Assembly (NCBI GenBank): GCA_964438025.1
Contig: CAYTIK010000013.1
Location: 1-26,005 of the forward strand
Reading direction: 5' to 3'
Origin: GCA-002790615 sp964438025
Lineage (GTDB): Bacteria; Patescibacteriota; Minisyncoccia; Moranbacterales; UBA2206
DNA length: 26,005 nt
The notes beneath the pieces were generated by a model. It was not told where the DNA came from, ran no database searches, and saw nothing but the letters and a program-made list of their open reading frames with translations. The position numbers and the translations under genes are program-made. Shown here piece after piece: positions 13,672-18,510 of this stretch; positions within the stretch are counted from its first letter, which is position 1, and each line of letters begins with the position of its first letter.

Positions 13672-14223
13672 ATGAAAAATAAATTATTACATCCTCGCCA
13701 AATAATTACTCTAAGAGATTATCCGGTGCATAACGAGCATATTCTGAAAATTTATTTTAGAATTTTTATGAAAAATCAGGGAAAAATTTTACCACCCTGC
13801 CCTGTTATGCATAAATTTTCTGGTATTCCTTATGCGAAGGGTAAAGATTTTAAATCTGTACGATATAATAAACTTTTAAAGAAGTTTTTTGAAGAACATC
13901 CTCGTGCTGAATATTTTCTCATTGATGGCAGCCATAAAACTACAGCGGCTACGTTAGCGCACAAACTAATTCCCGTAGTGATTATTGAAAAAGATAAGGA
14001 TTTCAAGAAAGCTAAAGAACTTATCAAAGTCGGCGAATTTTTTGGCTGGTATTTGGTGGAAAATTCAATGAAGGAATCTTTTAATGTTTTAGCGAAACAT
14101 TATTTTAGCACAAAGGAATTTTTAACAGTGGAAGAAAAAACTGAAAAAATGATCAAAAATAAAGTTGTGCCGGAATATATGGGAACTTTTTTCAAAAACA
14201 AATTCGATAGAACGCATATTTAA
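13672..14223 (+). CDS. ParB/sulfiredoxin-like domain protein (putative)
   Basis: 183 aa. The segment 81-106, containing YFLIDGSHKTTAATLAH and then PVVII, resembles the conserved motif of ParB N-terminal and sulfiredoxin folds, in which an Asp-Gly-x-His-Arg/Lys stretch followed by an Ala-rich helix binds a nucleotide or DNA. Here Asp85, Gly86, His88 and Lys89 fit. There is no C-terminal helix-turn-helix as in chromosomal ParB, and no parA is nearby, so a segregation role is unlikely. The C-terminal half is helical and Lys-rich. The ATG has no SD. The gene is alone between the tRNAs and a bidirectional terminator. Similar single-domain proteins occur in mobile or stress loci; the actual activity is not known. 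Confidence 0.5.
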   Translation: MKNKLLHPRQIITLRDYPVHNEHILKIYFRIFMKNQGKILPPCPVMHKFSGIPYAKGKDFKSVRYNKLLKKFFEEHPRAEYFLIDGSHKTTAATLAHKLIPVVIIEKDKDFKKAKELIKVGEFFGWYLVENSMKESFNVLAKHYFSTKEFLTVEEKTEKMIKNKVVPEYMGTFFKNKFDRTHI

Positions 14224-14310
14224 TCTATGTCTTTTTTATTTTTATACTTGGCACAAATATTCTTTCATAGAACTAGTTCTAACTGAATAAACCAAAGAGT
14301 TCAAAATGAA

Positions 14311-14352
14311 AAGAGACTGGACAATCCTTCAGGTTTACCAGTCTCTTCGTTT
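14311..14352. terminator. Bidirectional terminator between convergent genes
   Basis: Perfect 10-bp stem aagagactgg (14311-14320) / ccagtctctt (14338-14347), 17-nt loop. The + strand ends in CGTTTTT, the minus strand in TTTTCATTTTG. It serves the gene at 13672 (+) and the gene at 14362 (-). Confidence 0.8.
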
Positions 14353-14361
14353 TTGTGAAGA

Positions 14362-14748
14362 TTAATATCTTCGTTTTTTGATAAAGAACGGATTGATCTT
14401 CGGTCCACCTCCGATAATTTTTCCAGAGGGGCCGAATTGATGACGGATGCAGAAATCGGGGGTGCGCACTCTATCGCCGGCATGCCTTAGGCCATTGTGG
14501 TAGTGGTTGTGAACTTTAAGGTGATCAAAAACCACATATGGTTTCGGTGTGTGTGGCACATATGGACGTGGCGTATGCAACACATATGGCTTTGGTGTGC
14601 GTGGCACAAACGGACGTGGTGCGTGTAATGCAAGGGGTTTTGGTGTATGTAGTATGTATGGACGCGGCGGTCTTGGTAGGGGCGGTTGATATGCGTTGAT
14701 TGCGCGTGGATTTCTTTGCTTTGACGGTGGTCCCTTGTAAACTCCCAT
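14362..14748 (-). CDS. Basic proline-repeat protein (PRPY/PKPY octapeptide repeats)
   Basis: 128 aa, not recognised. Residues 28-75 are six tandem octapeptides of form P-(R/K)-P-(Y/F/L)-x-x-(H/R/F)-(T/A/D). Arg and Lys alternate strictly: PRPYILHT, PKPLALHA, PRPFVPRT, PKPYVLHT, PRPYVPHT, PKPYVVFD. The DNA shows the matching 24-bp and 48-bp periodicity. The C-terminal 50 residues are basic and His/Gly-rich, with one Cys and a KKRRY end. There is no signal peptide or membrane helix. The start is the ATG at 14748 after the strong SD AGGAGGTGTCAA; an in-frame ATG at 14853 would add 35 residues but skip this SD. Promoter at 14791-14819. The extended, highly basic repeat suggests binding to nucleic acid, acidic polymers or an SH3-like partner; no function can be assigned. 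Confidence 0.7.
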   Translation of the reverse strand: MGVYKGPPSKQRNPRAINAYQPPLPRPPRPYILHTPKPLALHAPRPFVPRTPKPYVLHTPRPYVPHTPKPYVVFDHLKVHNHYHNGLRHAGDRVRTPDFCIRHQFGPSGKIIGGGPKINPFFIKKRRY

Positions 14749-14790
14749 TTGACACCTCCTCTTGTTGTTATGAATGTATTTTTTATATTT

Positions 14791-14819
14791 TTTATAGCAT
14801 TTTTTAAAATTTTCGTCAA
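14791..14819 (-). promoter_or_regulatory. Promoter of the proline-repeat gene
   Basis: Minus strand: TTGACG (14819-14814), 17-nt spacer, TATAAA (14796-14791). Confidence 0.7.
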
Positions 14820-14846
14820 TTTTATGTACAAGATGAGTACATCGTT

Positions 14847-14875
14847 TTGACAACAGTATATTTTTATGATAAGAT
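14847..14875 (+). promoter_or_regulatory. Promoter of the 14948-15735 operon
   Basis: TTGACA at 14847-14852, 17-nt spacer, TAAGAT at 14870-14875. Start near 14882. It is divergent from the proline-repeat gene promoter, 27 nt away. Confidence 0.7.
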
Positions 14876-14895
14876 ACGGCATTACCTTAACAAAC

Positions 14896-14911
14896 AATCG
14901 CTTAAGCGATT
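14896..14911. promoter_or_regulatory. Perfect 16-bp palindrome, possible operator
   Basis: AATCGCTTAAGCGATT, perfectly symmetric and without a loop, about 15 nt after the predicted start of the + strand transcript. The size and symmetry suit a dimeric repressor. No copy was noticed elsewhere in the window. Confidence 0.4.
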
Positions 14912-14947
14912 CATGATATCACAAATTAGAAGAAAGGAGGGAAACTT

Positions 14948-15379
14948 ATGAAAGGATGGCGCTTTTTGTCGGGAAAGGAAAAGAAAAAAGACGTAAAGCA
15001 TGAAATGATACTTAGAATAGATTCCAGGATTAGATTATGCAGTTTGACCAGAGAAGAGCTAATTTTTATCAGAGAGCATCCTGATGTACTAAAAATTTTC
15101 TCTCCGGAAGAAATTATAGAGTTTAATCAAGCGGAAAGAGAAATTCCAAAAGTAAGTCAATATCTGCAGGATTTAAAAAAACTCATTTACGCTGAAGACT
15201 GGAAAGTTTTTGTGGATGGATCGGTGAATGAAAAACTAACTGACCTAAATGAAAGAATAGAGCGGATTAGGATACTTATCAAGACGAAAGGTTCGAAAAT
15301 TTCCAAGTTGGCGGCTTTCTTTTTTTGGGTAACAGAACGTATCCATAATTTATTAGGAAAAAGGAGGAAGGAAAAATGA
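14948..15379 (+). CDS. Hypothetical helical protein, first gene of a two-gene operon
   Basis: 143 aa, not recognised. The N-terminus is strongly basic. A Glu/Ile-rich middle (REELIFIREHPDVLKIF, SPEEIIEFNQAEREI) and a heptad-like stretch at about 97-112 (NEKLTDLNERIERIRIL) suggest helices or a coiled coil. Residues about 118-135 (SKLAAFFFWVTERIHNLL) could be an amphipathic or membrane-associated helix before a KRRKEK tail. The start is set by the very strong SD GAAAGGAGGG 7 nt before ATG. Its stop overlaps the start of the next gene by four bases (ATGA at 15376), which implies translational coupling. It is expressed from its own near-consensus promoter. Confidence 0.7.
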   Translation: MKGWRFLSGKEKKKDVKHEMILRIDSRIRLCSLTREELIFIREHPDVLKIFSPEEIIEFNQAEREIPKVSQYLQDLKKLIYAEDWKVFVDGSVNEKLTDLNERIERIRILIKTKGSKISKLAAFFFWVTERIHNLLGKRRKEK

Positions 15380-15735
15380 AAAGAATATTGTTTGTCGCGG
15401 TGGTTATGTTGTTGATTTTTCAGGTGCTTCCCGTAAAAGCGGCTACCTTTGAAATCAGTAGCGTCAACCTTAAGGGAGAGCAGATGATTCTTTGGCCAGC
15501 CTATGGAGGAAACATCGAATTGGAAAAAGGGAAAAATGTGATTCCTCTCATCATTGAATTGCATGTGAGTAGCCATTCGGCAACTATTCGGAAATTTCTA
15601 GAGGAAAAAGGAACTACGGTAGTGTTCCCAAATTTAAAAGACTTCCACGTCTTTAGTTTATTTCTCCGAAAAACAAGCGACAATACTGGTCCTTGTCGCT
15701 CAGACAATCAATGCAGTGTGTACGTATTTTTCTGA
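15376..15735 (+). CDS. Small secreted protein, second gene of the operon
   Basis: 119 aa with a classical signal peptide: Lys/Arg start, hydrophobic core at about 5-18 (LFVAVVMLLIFQVL), cleavage likely after VKA at 22. The mature part is about 97 aa, beta-like, with two Cys near the end (PCRSDNQC), able to form a short disulfide loop. Not recognised. The SD AAAAAGGAGGAAGG lies inside the preceding gene, and the reading frames overlap by four bases. A terminator follows 25 nt after the stop codon. Export with a coupled cytosolic partner might suggest a surface or anti-neighbour factor and a protector, but nothing in the sequence proves this. Confidence 0.7.
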   Translation: MKRILFVAVVMLLIFQVLPVKAATFEISSVNLKGEQMILWPAYGGNIELEKGKNVIPLIIELHVSSHSATIRKFLEEKGTTVVFPNLKDFHVFSLFLRKTSDNTGPCRSDNQCSVYVFF

Positions 15736-15759
15736 TGGCAGCGATCATCAAAAGTTCAG

Positions 15760-15791
15760 AGGGAGTTGTCTATATGGCAGCTCCCTTTTTT
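15760..15791 (+). terminator. Terminator of the 14948-15735 operon
   Basis: agggagttg (15760-15768) / cagctccct (15778-15786) with one G-U pair, then a run of six T. Confidence 0.8.
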
Positions 15792-15805
15792 AAAGGGAAG
15801 AAAAG

Positions 15806-15834
15806 TAGACAGCGAGCCTAAAATATGCTATAAT
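15806..15834 (+). promoter_or_regulatory. Promoter of the structured leader / envelope cluster
   Basis: TAGACA at 15806-15811, 17-nt spacer, perfect TATAAT at 15829-15834. Start near 15841. Confidence 0.7.
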
Positions 15835-15840
15835 GGATAT

Positions 15841-15925
15841 ATTGAAATTGAGAAGCGGGTGTGTCCCGTTAGAAAAGTATAAGTTATGTTTTTCTAACAG
15901 GATGATTCCCGCTTTTTATTTTTTT
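15841..15925 (+). ncRNA. Structured leader or small RNA ending in a U-tract
   Basis: The outer stem aagcggg (15853-15859) / cccgctt (15908-15914) and inner 9-bp stem gttagaaaa (15868-15876) / ttttctaac (15890-15898) are separated by an asymmetric internal loop (tgtgtccc / aggatgatt). TTTTTATTTTTTT follows at once. So the RNA of about 85 nt starts at a good promoter and ends at a terminator, 14 nt before the small ORF at 15939. The unpaired loop in a terminator stem suggests either a regulated attenuator or riboswitch-like element, or an independent sRNA. No known riboswitch core was recognised. Confidence 0.5.
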
Positions 15926-15938
15926 GTCTCTAAAATTT

Positions 15939-16082
15939 ATGCAAGTGCTAAAAATAGGCATTGTCGGAGCGATCCTGATAGCGGTACTGTTGCTCATATA
16001 TTATCGGCAGGTTTTTTTGCCGCAGGAAAGAGAAAAACTTATCCAGCAGCGACAAATCGAAAATGCCATAAAGCGATATTAA
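15939..16082 (+). CDS. 47-aa single-span membrane protein
   Basis: A small ORF from ATG 15939 to TAA 16080. A clean membrane helix spans residues 6-22 (GIVGAILIAVLLLIYY region), followed by a charged, Gln-rich cytosolic-type helix (PQEREKLIQQRQIENAIKRY). The hydrophobic-then-amphipathic pattern and Lys/Arg/Gln content look like real coding sequence; a longer overlapping frame (15833-16099) has an implausible Cys/His composition. No SD. It follows the structured leader closely, so leader read-through would control it. It may be the first gene of the membrane/envelope cluster ending at 18037. No family is recognised. Confidence 0.6.
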   Translation: MQVLKIGIVGAILIAVLLLIYYRQVFLPQEREKLIQQRQIENAIKRY

Positions 16083-16144
16083 GGGTCGGTTTAAAATAAA
16101 TATAAGTCAGTCAAACACAAAAATAAAAATCCAAGAAATCCAAA

Positions 16145-16972
16145 ATGGGGAAAAACAATCAGCTAAAAATAAAAATTTCACTTTGCGTTAATGGAGGAGG
16201 CGCAAAAAAAATAAGGAAAGTTTTAAAGGGGCCGCTGGTGGTTATTTTTTTGGCAATTTGCGGCGAGATCGGAGTTTTCTTTGTTGAAGAAATTTGGAAA
16301 AAAGAGAAAATTTATTTCCAAGCAGTCAGCCGGAAATTTTTTCACAGTTGGCGCCTGAACCGGTCGCCACTGCGAGGCGTCTTATTAGTTGCTGTTTTCA
16401 ATGTCAGTGTTTTTTCCCTGATCAATAATAATGGGATGATGTTGACTTTTGAGCCAGCATCTTTAAAAGAAAATACGCAAATAGTTTCAGCGGAAAATTT
16501 GAAAATTGACAAAGTAAAGACTGGCGAAACGGAAGAATCAAAAGCAATAGATCTAAAAAAAATTTCTCAATCCCAGAAAACTCTGGAAGATGAAATCAAA
16601 GGAGGAATAATAATTTCTCTGGAGGAGAAAAAATGTCTGAAAGATAAAAAGGAAAAAAAATCTTCCGAACTGTGCGGGAAAGACCCCAAGGATGAAGAAC
16701 TGGACAAAGACCTGGCCCGGTTAGACTATTTGGAAAGGCTGAAAAAAGCCAAAAGCGTCAATCGCCCGAAAATAATCAATGCGCGGAGTCCGGCTGTTTA
16801 TAAAACAGATAGTTTGGGCCGGAAAGTCTGCGATAAGAGCAATGATAAGCCGAGTAAAAGCGATAAAGGCAAGGGACGGCACATGGATATGGAATGCTGC
16901 CTGGATCCGGACGAATATCCCAATCCGCACTGCTATTATCCTTCAGGTAAATACGGAAAATATTTGAAATAA
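16145..16972 (+). CDS. Membrane protein with Cys-rich C-terminal tail, function unknown
   Basis: 275 aa, not recognised. Two hydrophobic segments lie at about 29-49 (GPLVVIFLAICGEIGVFFVE) and 78-94 (GVLLVAVFNVSVFSLIN), then a long charged linker rich in Lys and Glu. The C-terminal block of about 40 residues (HMDMECCLDPDEYPNPHCYY) contains a Cys pair and a third Cys; further Cys occur at EKKC, ELCG and KVCD. If both segments span, the tail is cytosolic; if only one does, it is outside, where disulfides would fit. The start has no SD, and the first 25 residues may be over-called. A terminator follows directly. The compact terminal block looks like a small domain that could be searched on its own. 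Confidence 0.6.
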   Translation: MGKNNQLKIKISLCVNGGGAKKIRKVLKGPLVVIFLAICGEIGVFFVEEIWKKEKIYFQAVSRKFFHSWRLNRSPLRGVLLVAVFNVSVFSLINNNGMMLTFEPASLKENTQIVSAENLKIDKVKTGETEESKAIDLKKISQSQKTLEDEIKGGIIISLEEKKCLKDKKEKKSSELCGKDPKDEELDKDLARLDYLERLKKAKSVNRPKIINARSPAVYKTDSLGRKVCDKSNDKPSKSDKGKGRHMDMECCLDPDEYPNPHCYYPSGKYGKYLK

Positions 16973-17004
16973 AAAATCCCCTGCCGGTTGGGCGAGGGAT
17001 TTTT
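16972..17004 (+). terminator. Intrinsic terminator after the 275-aa gene
   Basis: Perfect 9-bp stem aaaaatccc (16972-16980) / gggattttt (16996-17004), 15-nt loop. The 5' arm begins at the last base of the stop codon. Confidence 0.75.
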
Positions 17005-17027
17005 CAAATTTTTAAATTTTCGAAAAA

Positions 17028-17768
17028 ATGAAAAAAAGCCGGCTGGTCTTATTTTTTACAGCGATAATTGGTTCGACAATTTTATTTTGGATTGGCAAAA
17101 TTTTTTGGAAAATGGAAAAAAAGGAAATGCCAATCCAAGAGAATGTTTTAGAAGCAATTGATTTAAACGATTTTAATTTTGGCGCAACTGAACAAGCAGC
17201 AACTGCCATTGAAGAAAAGAACAAAAAGGAAATAGAAAGGCTGGAGGAAAAAAACAAAATTATTTCCGTAGAAAATCAAACAGAAAAGCCGCCAAGTAAT
17301 CGGGAAGCTCTTGAAATAACCAATCAATTAGTCAATTGGGGATTTGAGGCAGCAGTCCAGAGAACCATCGACAGTTTAATCATTCATTCTTCTTATGACG
17401 CACTAGGGAAAGAACCGTTTGATTTAACAGGCTTGCTTAAGGAGTACCAGCAATACAAAGTAGCTCCGCATTACTTAATTAACCGGTCAGGAAACATTTA
17501 TCGTCTCGTAGAAGACAAAAATATCGCTTATCATGCGGGAGAGAGCCAGACACCGGACGGTCGGAAAAACGTCAATGAATTTTCCCTGGGCATAGAAATT
17601 ATGGCAACCCAAGCCTCTGGACCGACAGAAAAACAATACGCCGCCTTGCAAAAATTAGTTGACTTTTTAAAAGAGAGTTGTAAAATTAAATATGTTTTGG
17701 GCCATAATCAAATCGCGCCTGGCCGGAAGGATGACCCTTGGAATTTTGACTGGCAGAAAATAAAATGA
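17028..17768 (+). CDS. Membrane-anchored N-acetylmuramoyl-L-alanine amidase (Amidase_2)
   Basis: A zinc amidase that cuts the bond between muramic acid and L-Ala in peptidoglycan. Residues about 5-26 form an N-terminal signal anchor (LVLFFTAIIGSTILFWIGKIFW); about 55-90 is a Glu/Lys-rich coiled-coil-like spacer; the catalytic domain runs from about 110 to 246. The zinc ligands are His120 (LIIHSSY), His226 (VLGHNQIAPGRKDDP) and Asp236, with catalytic Lys234, the same spacing as in AmpD. AHYLINRSG-type features appear as PHYLINRSGNIYRLVEDKNIAYHAG. The domain lies outside the membrane if the anchor is inserted normally. The stop overlaps the next start by four bases (ATGA at 17765). Role: wall remodelling, division or recycling; a weapon against neighbours is possible but not shown. 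Confidence 0.85.
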   Translation: MKKSRLVLFFTAIIGSTILFWIGKIFWKMEKKEMPIQENVLEAIDLNDFNFGATEQAATAIEEKNKKEIERLEEKNKIISVENQTEKPPSNREALEITNQLVNWGFEAAVQRTIDSLIIHSSYDALGKEPFDLTGLLKEYQQYKVAPHYLINRSGNIYRLVEDKNIAYHAGESQTPDGRKNVNEFSLGIEIMATQASGPTEKQYAALQKLVDFLKESCKIKYVLGHNQIAPGRKDDPWNFDWQKIK

Positions 17769-18037
17769 TGCAGATTTTATTAGAAATCAAAGCTGACCGA
17801 ATAAAAATTAGCCTGCGGGACAAGAAAAATATCTTGGACGAAGTCTCTTTTTTAGAAGAAAAAAATTTAGCGGAAAAACTGCTGCCAACAATTGACAAAT
17901 TACTCAAAAAAAATAAATTGCAGCCGCAAGCTATCCAAGATTTTCAAGTTAAGTCCGATCTGGGAGAAAATTTTACCACTTTTCGGATTGCTAAAACTGT
18001 GGTGGAAGCATTTAAGTTTGCGGTTAAGGAAAGATAA
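17765..18037 (+). CDS. Short TsaB-like protein (N-terminal half of a TsaB fold)
   Basis: 90 aa. The layout fits the N-terminal half of TsaB, the scaffold protein for the tRNA t6A modification: beta strands at the start (ILLEIKADRIKISLRD), then AEKLLPTIDKLLKKNKL (cf. TsaB LLPxIxxLL), then VKSDLGENFTTFRIAKTV, which lines up with the TsaB motif GPGSFTGLRIG. The Gly residues of that motif are mostly replaced, and the C-terminal half (over 100 aa) is missing, so normal TsaB function is doubtful. It overlaps the amidase gene by four bases and is probably translated with it. Alternatives: an unrelated ribonuclease-H-fold protein, or a truncated gene. Start ATG 17765 or 17768. Confidence 0.45.
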   Translation: MMQILLEIKADRIKISLRDKKNILDEVSFLEEKNLAEKLLPTIDKLLKKNKLQPQAIQDFQVKSDLGENFTTFRIAKTVVEAFKFAVKER

Positions 18038-18062
18038 TTGAGAGAAGTAACTTAGGCTGTGT

Positions 18063-18116
18063 CCCGCACTAACTTTGCGTTAATTTGTGACTAAAATTAT
18101 TTAAAAGTTATGCAAG
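18063..18116. repeat. Partial copy of element A (D)
   Basis: The first 16 bases, cccgcactaactttgc (18063-18078), equal the complement of 129-144. taacttt (18070-18076) pairs with aaagtta (18104-18110). The rest has diverged. It is directly followed by element C, in a gene-free stretch of 473 nt (18038-18510). Confidence 0.6.
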
Positions 18117-18123
18117 GGGTTTA

Positions 18124-18240
18124 CCCCACACCAATTCGGGCAGAGATTATCCGTTACATAAAAACAGAGCCGTTAGGCGGCTGTGCCTTACGACTTTCTG
18201 CTGTATTTAAGCTTTACTGGGAATTGGTGTTAGGGTGTGG
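18124..18240. repeat. Palindromic element C, related to element B
   Basis: Left arm ccccacaccaattc (18124-18137), right arm gaattggtgt (18221-18230). The 15-mer cagagccgttaggcg (18165-18179) is the complement of the core of element B (13211-13225). On the complementary strand the distances core-to-arm are about 41 and 27 nt, compared with 39 and 24 in B. Its right end runs into a DnaA-box-like TGTGGATAA (18236-18244). Confidence 0.65.
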
Positions 18241-18294
18241 ATAACTTCCGGATTTCAGCTAAACTAGACTGTGGTAAAAAAAGAGTTTTTCTTT

Positions 18295-18328
18295 AAAAAT
18301 CCTTTAAAATAGGGATTTTTTTGTTTTT
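18295..18328 (+). terminator. Intrinsic terminator upstream of rpoB
   Basis: aaaaatcctt (18295-18304) / agggattttt (18311-18320), one G-U pair, then ttgtttttt. It would stop transcription from the amidase side and isolate rpoB. Confidence 0.7.
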
Positions 18329-18361
18329 TCTGTCCGGGAAGACGGAAAAAGAATCAACAGC

Positions 18362-18389
18362 TTGCATTATTTTAGAGAAGCTGTATAAT
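18362..18389 (+). promoter_or_regulatory. rpoB promoter
   Basis: TTGCAT at 18362-18367, 16-nt spacer, perfect TATAAT at 18384-18389. Start near 18396, giving an untranslated leader of about 115 nt. Confidence 0.65.
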
Positions 18390-18510
18390 TAACCCTATGT
18401 TTGTCAAGGGGAAAAAACTTCTTGTATCGAAAATCAATTAAATACTTTTAATATACCTCATTCGACTGTGCTTGTTTTCTAGACTTTCAGCGAAATAAGC
18501 CAAGATAAGA

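Noticed and set aside
14749..14853. N-terminal extension of the proline-repeat protein
   Set aside because: It would ignore the strong SD at the 14748 start and reads through the leader and promoter.
15833..16099. 88-codon ORF overlapping the structured leader
   Set aside because: It crosses the terminator hairpin and has an implausible composition; the 47-aa ORF in another frame looks coding.
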